DNA of 64,000 nucleotides from assembly GCA_003508835.1 (NCBI GenBank), contig PUFA01000022.1:1054001-1118000 (forward strand), written 5' to 3'. Under the pieces are notes generated by a model, which did not search any database, had not been told where the DNA came from, and was given only the letters and a program-made list of their open reading frames with translations. This document shows, piece after piece, positions 1 through 12,180 of the stretch. Origin of the DNA: Eonycteris spelaea (Eukaryota; Chordata; Mammalia; Chiroptera; Pteropodidae). The position numbers and the translations under genes were made by a program. Each line of letters opens with the position of its first letter. Within the stretch, counting starts at the first letter, position 1.

Positions 1-663
1 GACGAATTCCCATGTACCCATTATCCAGCTTCAACCAGCGCGGCATAAACAATCTCGTTTCTTCTATTGCTTCCCCAAGGTCCTGCATCCAGCTCATAGG
101 GAAGCAAGGTCCAACGTTGTGCGACTCCATCGGTCAATACCTCCGTGTGTCCCCTAAAGGTAAGAATGCTTCACATATCCCCATGAGATCATTTTTATCT
201 CTAACCAAAATCAGCCATAGTTCCTTAATATCAGCAAATATCCAGTCAGTGTTCAAAATTTTCACCGTTGTTTTAAAATTTGTGAGTATTTATTTTACTG
301 TTTGTTTGAAACAAGTTTTTAATAAGAGCTATATTGGTAATTATGTGTGTTCTTCAATCATGAAATTTATGAGATTAAAACTTCATTAATTTCTTTCTTT
401 TTTTTTTTTTTTTTGGTAATATTTTTGTTAACAAAACGACATCGTTTGTTCTGCATAGTGTTCCACAATCTGGAATTTGCTGACCGGGTCCCCATGGCAT
501 TGTGTAACGCATTCCTCTGTCCCTGCATTTCCTGTAAATTGGCAGCTAGATCCAGAGGCTTACTTTTATTCAGCACCCCCCTCCCCGCCAAGGTGCTGTT
601 ATGCACGTCTACCACTCGCATCCGGCAGCAGGCGAAGTTCAGGGTCAAGGGTAGCCTCTAGAA
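1..663. other. Non-coding sequence, no recognised feature
   Basis: Mixed-composition sequence with only short open frames and no similarity I recognise. It contains a 17-base T run at 398-414. Nothing supports a gene here. Confidence 0.5.
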
Positions 664-898
664 CAGCATTTTCCAGTACAAATTTCTGTGGCAATGGAAA
701 TGTTCTACTTCAGTACCATTCATGTTCTATATTTGGACAGAATATTGTGTATCTGTTCTGCGTCTTAATATGGTAGCTACTGGCTACTATGGCTAGTGGG
801 ATTGAAAAACTGAATTTTTAATTTTTAAAATTTTAACGACTTTACATTTAAATAGCCGTGTGTGGCTATTGGCCACCGTATTGAGTAGCATAGTGCTA
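664..898. mobile_element. MER3-like non-autonomous hAT DNA transposon
   Basis: The left end reads as a decayed hAT terminus beginning CAG, followed by a 'gcaatggaaatgttcta' block. The right half holds the characteristic pair of 'tagctactggctac' and 'tgtggctattggccaccgta' blocks around an AT-rich core, ending near 'agcatagtgctag'. This order matches the MER3/MER58 group of eutherian hAT elements. No clean 8-bp target duplication was seen. It carries no transposase and cannot move on its own. Confidence 0.65.
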
Positions 899-1139
899 GA
901 CCCCTTAATTCATTAAAAGCTGCAAAATGATAATGCTATTATTCTATTATTTTTATTTGTTTATTATTTATTATCTTTTTATAAAGAGAAACTGTTTTTT
1001 CCCAACTGTGTTGCTGTCATGAGGTTCAGTTCATACAGGACAGGCAGAAAAATTGCTTAATTCTTTCCCCGTGTTTATCAGTTGTCAATTAATGACTTAG
1101 TTGCCTTGGATTCTCCAGAGGTGGTACATTCATGTTGTC
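899..1139. other. AT-rich non-coding spacer
   Basis: AT-rich sequence with a low-complexity T/A tract at about 943-985. A short imperfect TTG/TCG trinucleotide run lies at its right edge (about 1134-1158). No gene signal. Confidence 0.45.
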
Positions 1140-2260
1140 GTTGTTGTCGTCGTCGTTATACATTCAGAATTCCTGTTTCAATATTGCGGTTGTTCTTATT
1201 GATGCTCAAGCTGGCCCTCCTCGGCTAGAGGGGTGGCTATGCGAACCATCACCTGCATGCTCGCGACATGATCCTGTGAGTCTCTGATAGTGTCCTGGCT
1301 TTCTGGCGTGTGATACAGTGTTCCCGGATCACAGGGCACATCTCCTGGCTCATGTCTAAAGTTAGTGCTTTTCTCAAGAAGCCCTAGTTCTGTTTAGTGG
1401 TCAATAGTATTTCAAGAATGTACAATCTGAGCACTGGGGGTGATTGTTGCTATCGGGGTAGTTATTGCTTCTAGCCTTTACAAAAATGGAGTTAAAAGTA
1501 CAGATTTAAAAAAAAATATTGCCTTGTGCGTTCATCCTGGTACTTGGAATTTAAAATCAGGGCAACAGGATTGCCTCTGGTTTGGGGGCTGTTTTTCATT
1601 CATGCTGAAAATTCAGTTTCTTCTCGATGACACCGGTATAATGATCCGTGTCCTTTATGCCACATACATACACAGTAACTTCAGGATCACAGTTTCAGTG
1701 CTACAGCCATGAGCTTGTTATTGCAAACGCGCACAGTTATTTGATAAGCTCTTCCCTGTGCAGTTTCACCATAAGCTGGATGTACATCCCTGCGTATTTA
1801 TTTCATTTTATTTCCAGGGTGTCTTTTTAAAATGTACTTTTGTTTTATAATTAGGTAAAGTGTTTATATGGTCCTGGAGTCAAATCTACAAAACAAGGAA
1901 TATTGAAAGAAGTCTAGCTTCTTACCCCATCTCCTTCACTCTGCTCCCTGCCCCTTCCCTCACCAGCGGTTATTTTTTTAAAAAAATATGATGTCATCTT
2001 TCACGCATGGCTATTAACAAGGATGTGTATATACTTATGTGTACCCTTTCTTAGGTAACCCATACTCCACTTACCCCTCCCTCTTTGAACTTAATAATGT
2101 ATTCTGGAGGCTGCTGCATGGTAATATGTGGAGTGTGAGCTCATTCCTTTTTATAGCTGTCTGACGTGCCATTGTGCGGATGTGCCACAGTTTCTTCACT
2201 AACTATTCTGTCGATAGACGTTTAGGTTGTGGCAAGTTTGTTTGTCTGTTTATTTTTTTA
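1140..2260 (-). mobile_element. Ancient L1 (L1M-class) 3'-UTR-like sequence, antisense
   Basis: Several blocks match common antisense-L1 3'-region text. These are the 'gatgctcaagctggccc' block near 1200, 'ttcatcctggtacttgga' and 'tttgggggctgtttttc' near 1530-1600, and a 'cattgtgcggatgtgccaca' block near 2170 followed by 'gacgtttaggttgtgg'. No reading frame survives. The exact subfamily is not assigned, and the interval may join two neighbouring fragments. Confidence 0.5.
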
Positions 2261-3875
2261 AATTTAAAATGATAACAGCAGCAACATAAACAAATGCATT
2301 ACCTTTCTCCATAATTTTTGTTGTTCAGTAGTAGGTTCACATAGGTATTCGTCAAGATTTAAAGCATGAACGAGTTCCATTAATGAACTAAGACAAGTGT
2401 TGGTGAGAAACGAAGGTAAATTTATTGAAAGTTACAGGTCTGGATAGCCTAGAACCCAAAGAAAATATTTTCATCAACTGTACCTTTAGGTGACTGATGG
2501 CTCTATTTCTGATTTTTAGACTTATTAGGATAAAGCTTAGTGAGGTTGGAAAAGTAAGGATGATTGAATTTGAGAGATGTAAATAATAGAAGGATTATTT
2601 TTTTTTGGATATGAAACGGTAACTGTTTCAAAGATAATTTTATTTGCCTACTATTATTTGCCTGTAAGCTTTGCAGAAAATCTGTATAATAAAATATTTG
2701 ATAATTATTGTTCCATTATTTGGACACATGGTTGAACTAGAAGTCAAAGATAACTGTGGGCAATAATTATATTTTTTGTAGACACTTCTTTATTCACTCC
2801 ACTCTTTCATTATCCACTTAGAAGAGAATGAGTCAATGGCACTGAATAAGCATCAATCAATTAACAAGTAAAGAAATGCTCTGTTTCATTAGGGACATTT
2901 CATATTTTCTCTCTTGCTGGGACAAGATGTGGGGTTCAATGCGGTCCGCTTTCACATTATTCCCCTCGATTGTCCCTCAACTCTATTTAGAGATGAGGGT
3001 CTCAGGAGTTTCTCACTCATGCTCATTTATTCATTAGAAGCCGTTACAATTTTGACAGTAATGCTCTAGTGCTGATGATTCCTTCCTGAGCTGGTTTTGT
3101 TAGTGTACTAAATACTAATTCAAACTACTCTCTATAACTTTAAATTATGTGTTAGGGGAGTTAGACCTCAGGTAGGTGACTTGAAAGAGACAGCTATCAG
3201 TTGGGGCCATGCATATGGACAGGGGGAATATGAGGAGCAATAAATCTCAAAGCTCAGTGACCCTCCCCCTTTATCCCCCCGTCTGAACAGACACCTGTGT
3301 GTGGTTGGCCTCAGAGTCCTCACTCCGCTGCCTTTCATGGGGACCTCTCCCACGGCCGGCCATTTACCTGGTGCCTCTACTGGGCGGGGAAACCAGGCTT
3401 TTCCAAGGAGTCGAGAAAGGGTTTGTCTTTTAAGAAAAGTTGGCAATTTGACTTAAAATAGACCTGAAACCGTCCATGGCTTTCTAAGTAGGCCACCCTC
3501 CTTAGCACACTAAGAGGTGGGCGGTGGGGGGGGGGTGCTGCGAGGTGTCCGGTCTCATCCTCTAACGCTGGAGGATCTGGCTGCCCGGTGGGTGGCTGGA
3601 CGAAGCTCGGGTCAGTTGCACCGGGGAGGCGGGAAAACCAAGAACCAGCTGCTGCAGTTGTCAGTCTTTTGTAAATAATTTTTTTTGCACATTACATTGT
3701 CTCTAGAGGTGGTTTTCCTGCTTGGAGCTTTAATGGTATGAGGCTGCTTGTGAGATTCGTAAGTTTAAAATAAAATTTAATACCTACTTGCTGGCCAGTA
3801 ATTTCAAAAATGTATTATATAGAGAGTGCATCTTCTAGTGTTTTATTTTTGGTGTTTCTGGAAGGCTTGTAGGGC
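2261..3875. other. Non-coding sequence, mostly unique
   Basis: Mainly AT-rich and without a repeat family I recognise. A more GC-rich patch at 3490-3640 carries a 10-base G run (3526-3535). No convincing coding or RNA feature was seen. Confidence 0.45.
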
Positions 3876-4127
3876 GGGGTTGAAAGTGAGGTAAGTGAAG
3901 CACTCATTTGAGGCACAACATTTAAGGGGGTTTCAAAAACCTCAGTAATGAAGATAAGTGCTGTTTTAATATATTTATTTAAAAAAAAGATTAATGCAAA
4001 AAAAAAAAAAACCACAAAAAACCAAAAAGGGTCCATGATGAACATGATCAAAATTTTAGATGAAGGCAAGATCAGATCCTGTTCTTGTTCAACTCTGCCT
4101 CACTCGCCTCACTCTAATTCTGGCCCC
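3876..4127. mobile_element. Short element with imperfect terminal inverted repeats
   Basis: The left end (3876-3902) reads GGGG then 'agtgaggtaagtgaagca'. The reverse complement of the right end (about 4094-4127) reads GGGG then 'agtgaggcgagtgaggca', so 15 of 18 core positions agree. The interior is AT-rich with poly-A. Size and inverted ends fit a MITE-like DNA transposon. The family is not recognised, and an unrelated inverted duplication is possible. Confidence 0.4.
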
Positions 4128-4514
4128 AGTCCCAACAAAACTTTATTTCAAAAGCAAACAGCTAGCCCATTGGTGCATAGTTTGTTCATTTTTGAAAATA
4201 CTGCGTTGGACTATTATTTCTCTTGATTCCTGCATTTTTTTTTTGGCATCCTACTCTTGGTCCTATTTTTGAAGCCAATTTAGAGTTCATTAAGTCCAAG
4301 TATATCACTTTTGCCTATAAGGCTTCTGTGAAGGCCCACAGAGGTGACATTGCTAGCCCAAGGAAGAACAGACAAGAAATAACAGGGTTGAGACTTGTCA
4401 TGGTTTTGTGTTCACTATATCCCCATTTTAATTCATCAAGGATAAAATTCTGGACTCCAGTTTCTTTTAAAAAATACAATGTTGTATATAGAACAGCCTG
4501 TGTACTTGCTATCA
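4128..4514. other. Non-coding sequence, no recognised feature
   Basis: Unique-looking AT-rich sequence. The short frames present have no recognisable protein similarity. Confidence 0.4.
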
Positions 4515-4620
4515 TCCTGCTACTTGAATTCCATCCATTACTTGTGTGACCTTAAAGAAGATACCTTACTTTTTATGTTTTATTCTATGTCTACATGACA
4601 CCCACTTCTGGGTTAATAAA
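4515..4620 (+). mobile_element. Possible degenerate MIR SINE fragment
   Basis: The order 'cttgaattcc', 'ttacttgtgtgacctta' and 'ataccttac' resembles the MIR central region (acttactagctgtgtgaccttgg). The rest is too decayed to follow. A 12-base G run at 4624-4635 lies just downstream. Confidence 0.3.
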
Positions 4621-4635
4621 GTCGGGGGGGGGGGG

Positions 4636-7600
4636 AAACAGAAGGAAGAAAAAACGAAAACCTTCCACTGAAATCAGAAATAATTTATATGTTACTGCAT
4701 GGACAGAATAGTTGATCAAGTGTTTGCATTTTTTTTAAATTAATTGATTTGTGATGTTATAACAGGCAAGGTTTGCTAATGTTCAAGAAAAACTGATCTC
4801 AGTTGGTGTTTGTGGAACTAATTGATACTAATCACATGCCGTCTGCGGACAATACTACTCTTGGGAATTGCTGCTAACTAGACCAACTGTTTAGTCTTTC
4901 CTCATGTTCTCAAGAGGTGGGAAGAAGGTGACAGTTTCCGGTCTAGTCACAATCACGGAGACCAGCGGGAGGTACTGGTAGGGAGGGGCGTGTGTGTTGG
5001 TCGCAGGAGGAGAGGAAAGCACAGTCATCTTATCGAGTTTTTTTGGTTAAAACTAGGAGAGATTTGTGGGTTTCGAATCAGTCAACTTTCATTATTCTTG
5101 TTCCCATCTTCTTTGATTCGCATAGTTTCTGTTTCCTTCCACATGGCTTTGGTGTAAACTTTTATGGTCGTGAAACAGAGCAGTTGAAAAATGATGGCAA
5201 AAAGTTTTGGAAGCAATCATTGAAATGTGCACAACTTTACTAGCCATTATTTTTAGTGTGAAAAATGGTGCTACTCTATCATAAATGCGGGTTAGGGATG
5301 TTTATGTCATTATTATGTAGCCAGTTAAACAGAGTAATAAGACCACAACGTTATGTATGTTTGCAGAAAATGGAACTTATTGGAAAGCTAAAAAGTAGAG
5401 ATTTTATATATATTCCTTAAGGTACAAGAGGCATATTTTATTGTGTGGAAAATAGGATTTGCCTAAACTTTTGCATAACACTAACTTATATTTAATGTTG
5501 GATTTAAAAAAATATGAACTTTAAAAAGTTTAGGGTATCTTTTGAAGCCCAGACATAATTTTCATAGTGACATGAAATAAGATGAAATAGAAAAGTTGTT
5601 GGGAGGTGGCATTGATTTTTAAAAATAAACAAAAGGTATATTTTCTTGTGGAATCCTGTTTCTGTAACTAGCATCAATTTAATCCTTTGGCTTACTTGTC
5701 TGCTAATCCTATGATTGATAACAGATTTATAATTCAATTAATTGCATGCATTGTATATTCTAACTCATTTAAGGAAAATGAGCTATCATTATCATCCAGA
5801 AGTATTTATGGGGTGACTAAAAGTTTAAGGTGCTGGCTTTATATGTCAGTAAACAGACTTTCTATTTCTAGGAAGCTTAAACTAAAATTAAAAAAAAAAA
5901 AAGACATCTGAAAAAGGATAAGCAGATAAAAAGTCATCATGCAAGACCCAGACAGGATACAATAAAAACTAGGTCATCGTTCACGGTTCATTAGTAAATG
6001 CCTACTGAAGGCATCTTCAAAAAGAGAAAAATGTGTCTCGTGCCCATAAACACTGAATCTATAATCTCAATTATGGTCAAATGGAGGGGTGAGGGCAGAG
6101 GCATCCCACAGAAACAAGTTCAGATGAAGGAGATTGGCTTTCATTCAGGGGGAAATGGAACAAGAAGTCAGGTGGGGCTTTTAAAAGGTAATTTTGGAAA
6201 GTTGGCTAGGGCTGGACTGTGTTGTGGAGGTCCCTGTAGGACAAGCTTAGGCACGCTCACCGTCTCATGCAGGTAGAGGAACCTGAAATGGTTTTGAGCA
6301 GAGAGGGTGTCCTGGCCACAAGCTGTGAGTGACGGAGCAGACGGAGCGTGGAAGACGGTGGGGCCACTTTGCCACACAGTGGGTGGCAGACTGGCTCAGC
6401 TCTGAAGGCGGCATTTTAAGGCTCTGTGTAAGTCGGCTTTCTTAGGATAGGCCTGAGTGGTAGTGGTTTATTGATTTGATCATCAATAATTCAGAACCAT
6501 AGCTATTTTTTTTCTGATTTGCTGCCTGTCTAAAAGCCTCTGATTATGTGAAAACAAATGTCGAATAAATAAGATGTGAAAAGCTCTAGATATTGTAATG
6601 TTTAGGACGGTTTGTGGTGATATTCGAGAAGTGCAAGCAAGAGTGTCCCTTTTCTCTTCCTCCTATTAAAAATGATTTCTTGAAAGAAGTGGGATTTCCG
6701 GAGGTCCTCGAAGTGCGGAAGGGTGAGCACATGCGACAGCTTGAGAAATGACAGGCCTGGGCTTGCTCCGTCCATTCCGGCCACACGAGCACTTTTAAAC
6801 CTTGCAGTCACCTTGCCCTCCAGTCCACGTGACCCACTCTCTCAGAGATCTCCAGGCAAACCCTCGTTTCTCTTCCTCGCTCTTCCTAAACCTCTTGAAG
6901 AATTTCATACTGTTTCACCTCCTCTTGCCGCTCCGGCCACGGTCCTCTGCTTGGATTCCTGGATCATCTCCATCTTCTTCCCTCCTCAGAAGGTCTCGGT
7001 CATCCGCCCTCGGCGACTCTCACATCACGGACATTCTTAAGGGACGAACAGCTCTAGGACGTTGAGAATCCTCCGATTTGCCAATAATTCTTTCAAGAGG
7101 CAGCTCGAGCTCACTTCAGCATCGCTCGTAGGGACAGAACGCCCAGGGAAGTTGGGGTCACAAAGGCCATTATGTGCCACGTCGAGTGGCAGAATAGACT
7201 GCTCTCTTGGAGGAATATGCGGAGCAGAAAGAGATTTGTGCTCTAGTCAAGTTTCTTTCTTTCACGCTCGGAGGGAAATCAGTATTCCACACTCGTGGAC
7301 CCCGACATAACATTTCGCTAGGGTGGTCAAAAGGGTTTTGTACTATTTGTTGCAAAATATCACAGTGTTGTTTTCATAAGGATAAACCAGAGTGGGGATG
7401 GGATTGCTGGGTGACACCTGGTTTTCACGCTTTCGGTGAAGTAAAATTTAAGTGAGTTTTTAAAAGCAGGAATATATTCTGTTGCTGGAAAATATAGCAT
7501 GAAGGATTTCCGCAAGCTTCCTCTGGGTTTTTCTTGCAAGCTTTAAATGAGAATTTTCTGCCAATTTTCTGGCAGAAGCAGGGGAGACATGGCAGTTTAG

Positions 7601-8619
7601 CTGGTGGTTTTGATTATGGATTGTCTATATGGCATCAATAAAAATAACGAGACTTAGGTCTGATGGGCACTGAACTTGCTTAAAATGCTAATAAAAATCA
7701 CAAGGGTAGGGAATAAATCTTACATTTTACATTTTTTTCTTATAATACACATGGAAAGACTATTTTTCAGTATTTTAGTGTTAAAAGTACAATAACTGGA
7801 GAAGAGTATGTTCTCTTCAAAGTGCCAATAAAAATGCAAAATGTCATTTTCCAGTGCAATTCAGCCTGAAATCAACCTGTTTTATGGTCATTATGGGCTT
7901 GGCACCAGAACACAGCAAAGCTTTAGAGAGATTGAATGAACGATGGAGTCCAACCTCCTAGATGTGAAACACACGAGATAATTTGTGTCAAGGAAAATCC
8001 AGAGAGCATTGTCACTCTCCCCACCCCGAACTCAGTGTACAGCGTCACTAATGCCACACGGTGGTCCCCAGCGGAATGAGGGCGTGGGCGAGAGAATACT
8101 TTCAGGACAATAGAAATAGTGCAGGAAAAAACCACTCTGTGGGAAGGAAGCTCCTGAAGAACTGTGAGAGAGAGGGTGATGCCCAAGGTGGGTGCGAAGT
8201 GCCTTTCGTTGGCACGTTCGGGTATGTCCCGAGGACTGGCAAGCCGTGTGTGTTCCTCACACCTGCTGTGGCATCAGACGTAGCATCGGTAGAGCATCAC
8301 TGAACGCCACGTGGCGGTGAATCTGGAGGTGGTACCCAGGCCAAGAGAAACGTGGCGACGCTTCTCACTTTCCTCTCTTTTCCAGCGTAACCTGAGATCC
8401 TTGTGATACAGCTGTCCTGGCATTGGGCTTGCCTCAGGTTGGTTTAAGACTGCAGAATGGGACAAAAATAAAAGTGTTTAAATTTTATAGAATTCAGGTG
8501 TCCCATACTATGCACCCAAAGAGAGTCATGGCCAAAACTTCTTAGGTTTTATTTTTCTAAGTCGAAATTATAATATGTTTAAAGAATCCATTATTCTATG
8601 AATTTTCTAACACAAAACC
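4636..8619. other. Non-coding sequence, mostly unique
   Basis: About 4 kb without a repeat or gene I can identify. The 5930-6400 part loosely resembles antisense L2-type text ('ggttttgagcagagag') but not enough to call. The segment near 6790-7060 is C/T-rich. Small frames on both strands have no domain, no plausible splice-bounded exon structure and no matching neighbours. Confidence 0.4.
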
Positions 8620-9620
8620 TTGGGCCCCTAAACTCCCCTCATTTTTCCCTTCTCAGAGGCCACCATTTTCAGCAAAGTAAGCTCATTCTTTCTATTTTAA
8701 ATGGCACATTTCTATTGCTGCTTCTTAATATTTCAGGTTTTGGCGTGGTTTCTTAATTCCTCCCGAGAGTAAGAGACTTTAGCTCTCTCACAAACCCCCA
8801 TCACGCACATACACACACGCACGCACACACACTTTGGTCCTACGTTTTTCTCAGTATAGTTCTCTAAACTTTTGCTTAGGCCAATATCAGCAGTTCCTGT
8901 TTTTATGATTATAGAAATGCTACTTCTACCTGAGCCATGCAGTTTTTTCCAAATGATTAATCTTTATTTCTTGCACGACTTTTAATTTTCCCTGGAATAA
9001 ACCATTGTCTTGGTTTTTTAATTGCATATTTGGTCAGTTTTCCGTGTTCTCATCAACTGCAAACTCTAGGTCATTTTTCTACCTCCCCTGTCAGTATGTC
9101 TTAATGTAGGAAGCGTTCTGCAGGATTCCTCTGATCGTGCCCCAATCCCACCATGACTCTCTTTGATTCTCTCTGATCTCAGGCTTCTTGCTCCTGGAAA
9201 CCACATCCTTTCTTCCTTGGGTTACTCTCTAGTTTGGGTTCATGCAGCTCTCGGTACCTGTTTGAAAAAGGATGAATGAAAGGTACATGTTTTGAGACTG
9301 CATGTGCTTGAAAATATTTTTATTTTATCCGCATACTTTACTAGGAGTTTAGCATGGAACTCCAGGTTGGAAATAATGGTCTTTCAGAAATTTGATGCCA
9401 TGGTTTCATTCTCTTCTTGCTTCTCGTGTTACAAAAGAGGATTCTGAGGCTATTGTAATTACTGATTCTTTGTTTTTGACATGCTTCCCTGCCATCTTTG
9501 CCCCAGTATGCTGAAATTTTGTGAGCGTGTCTTACTGTGTGTCCATTTTGTGTGTTTTTCTGGGCACCCACCAAAAAAAGGCAGAATGTGTTAAGTGTCA
9601 AGCAAAAGTTCAAAGTGATG
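8620..9620. mobile_element. Probable ancient interspersed repeat, family unassigned
   Basis: The 9310-9610 part follows a widely repeated mammalian text. It has 'aactccaggttggaaat', then a 'ttctcttcttgcttctcgtgtt' block, 'attactgattctttg', and 'ccccagtatgctgaaatttt' followed by 'gggcaccca'. The 8620-9300 part has similar composition and may belong to the same insertion. It could be antisense L1M 3'-UTR sequence. No coding frame survives. Confidence 0.4.
8805..8832. repeat. (CA)n-type microsatellite, interrupted
   Basis: A run of CA/CG dinucleotides inside the ancient repeat at 8.6-9.6 kb. Confidence 0.85.
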
Positions 9621-12180
9621 GTTTAGAACAAACCAGAAGAACAGGAGAGAGTGCTGGTTAATAAAAACACCTTGAAGTTAGAAGCATGATACTACCAATA
9701 TGGTAGGTACTCAAGAAGTGGTTAATGGATCTAGCAGATTCATTTTCCATTGAGAGAACAGAACTATAATAAGCCTGCTCTTGGTGCAATTTTAGAATAA
9801 AGCCATACACACAATTTTAAGCTCTTCTGGTTTATAGAATTCTTGCATGATCCTGAAATTTTGTTTCAAGTAGGTCAAAGAAAACTAGATGAATTTTCCA
9901 CAAAATTCCCATTTTTCTACATATATCTTGAAAGATAACAAGATACTAATTATAGCAATCTGTTTTCCAAAAAAAACTGAGAATGCCAGGTTTAGTTTTA
10001 TAAAGTGCTAACTTTCTAGTTGAGAGTTGACTGTTTAGTCATTAATTATTAATGATCAGTATCCTTCATCCTTTTATTCTTTCGGTTTTCTTGATCAGCG
10101 ATCATCGATAGGAAATATTATGTGACTTACATTGCTATGATAAGTTTTAGTACACTCTCCTTTTTCCCTTTGTTTCCTCTCCCTGCTTCTCCCCTCCCCT
10201 CCCCTCTTCTCTAACCTCCTTCTCTCCTCTTTTCTTCTCTCTGTTCAATTGATTGTCAGTCCATCAATGATTCACGGAAGCGCGTACTAAATGCAACATA
10301 GCAATAATTTTTTTAAAGAGGTGCATGGATCTTTATCATTTTAGGCACAATGCTGTATTTTATCATGCCATATGGTCCTTGAAATGTTCGTAATGCTTCC
10401 TTTTGGCAAAAAGGATTTGTTTATAGATGTCGTAAAATCAAGCATTACTCTTGGCTCACATAATCATAATCGGCACCAATAACTCCATAATAACAGTAAC
10501 CTTTGGGTTGAATCGGCCAATTAATTTTATCATCTGTTCTACTCATCTTCTGAGCTTCACTATCGTGGCTTTTAGGCGTTCATGGAAAAACAGCGGAGAG
10601 TAAAAGCTTCATAGTTTACATGCTGCAAACATTAAGAGGACATGGTTTAGGATTAAAAGAGGCAATGACTTCATTTGGGAGTCGCTGGGCCGAATCCTGG
10701 TGGTCCGAGATGCTCTGGGGAAAGTGGCAGAGCCGGGGTGGACGCGATAGCACATGTGCTCGCGAAAGGCTTTTCAAGTCAGGACGTTGCCTCACATGAC
10801 CCCAGGATGCGACGGTTCTCCCCAGGCCCTCCATTTGCGAGGAATTTTCTGTTTCGCCAGAACTTGAAAATCATTCCAACTTCACGCATTATTTAAGAGT
10901 TATTTAAAATTACGTGGTTTGCACAATCTATCCACAGGACATAACTATCTGGTCTTTCAGCCAGTAAAATCTATTTGTAGTCTTTAGACAGCTTGAGTTA
11001 AGGTAAACATTCTTTAAGATCATTTTCCTGGGCTTTATATATGGCTTATGTATCTCTAAATCTTTGCTTCCACTGATGAACTTGAAATAGTCGTAACTCG
11101 GCCTTTTTGAGATTCTCCGGGTCTTCTGTATCTTCTGCTAGGTTGTTAAAAGGATACACCTTAGAAATTTTCAAGGATTCACAGGAGTTAATATATTCAA
11201 AAAGTTTGAAAATTTGTACTTTTTTTGTTTTTGGTTTCTCAAATCCTTGAATCGGAGGCATCTTTGGTTATCTTTGCACCCTGTACATTTGCTTGCATTT
11301 AAAAAAAAATTTTAATCTCTGCTAATAAATAATATACAGCATATTCATGACCATGCGTTAGTTGGCCCAATTCAGACTTAACCTACTATATAGGAAGTTG
11401 CTATCTAATAAATATAATGCAATACCATGAAAATGTCAACCTCTGAATCTTTAAAGATATGCGATGAATCATATTACCTGTTCGAGAATGGATTTACCAA
11501 AAAAAAGACAATTCTCAAAGTTATAAAATGAAGTAGAAAGTTCGATTCTTTGTTTGAATAATGGAAGCTGCTCATTGACAATAACTATTCATACTGTGTA
11601 CCGCGATCTTAACCAAAATGATTGTGTGTTTTAGCTTTGCTTGGACTTACCGTCAACCCTAAAACATTAGTCAATGGTGCCCGCGCTTTCAAATCATGAA
11701 AAGCATCCTAGATTTGTTTGCAGATTTTTAATCTGTTGTTAATAAACTTGAAAGAACACAGCCCCGTCTAATAAACACATCAAACTAATGGGCACCAGAG
11801 CGGTTCAGAGGAGTGTTTGTTGTTTGGTGTTTAGCTTTCAGTCAGAATTAATCGACAATGGACGGGGCCTGCTGTATTTATTAGCGACTCGAATCCCTGT
11901 GATTTAATGCCAGGTCCCTCTGACTCATTCCAGTGAATGCTGGCAAGGTTATGGGCTCATACATACGTACATCCTTGGGTCTTAAAAAGAAAGGGGAAAC
12001 AGAGCCTAAAATCAGACCACAGGATTGGCAGGAATTTCCCCGAGAGCCATTTTGAATCGAGCCCTGAGCGGAGAGCCTATGAATAGGAAGCAATTGATTC
12101 AGGGACAGTGAAGCCTTTTTTTTCTTTTTTTCTTTTTGCCTGAGGAAGACTTCAGCCATGCAGAAGGCTCGCTGGCATAA
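9621..12180. other. Non-coding unique sequence with candidate conserved elements
   Basis: Largely repeat-free as far as I can tell. A pyrimidine-rich low-complexity tract (TTTCCT/CCCCT) lies at about 10155-10243. The 11450-11960 part is AT-rich with many TTAAT/TAAT cores plus scattered retained CpGs, a texture often seen in conserved vertebrate non-coding elements. No exon is supportable. Confidence 0.4.

Noticed and set aside
5930..6400. Possible antisense L2 or other repeat
   Set aside because: Only a few short word matches ('ggttttgagcagagag') were seen, too weak to call.
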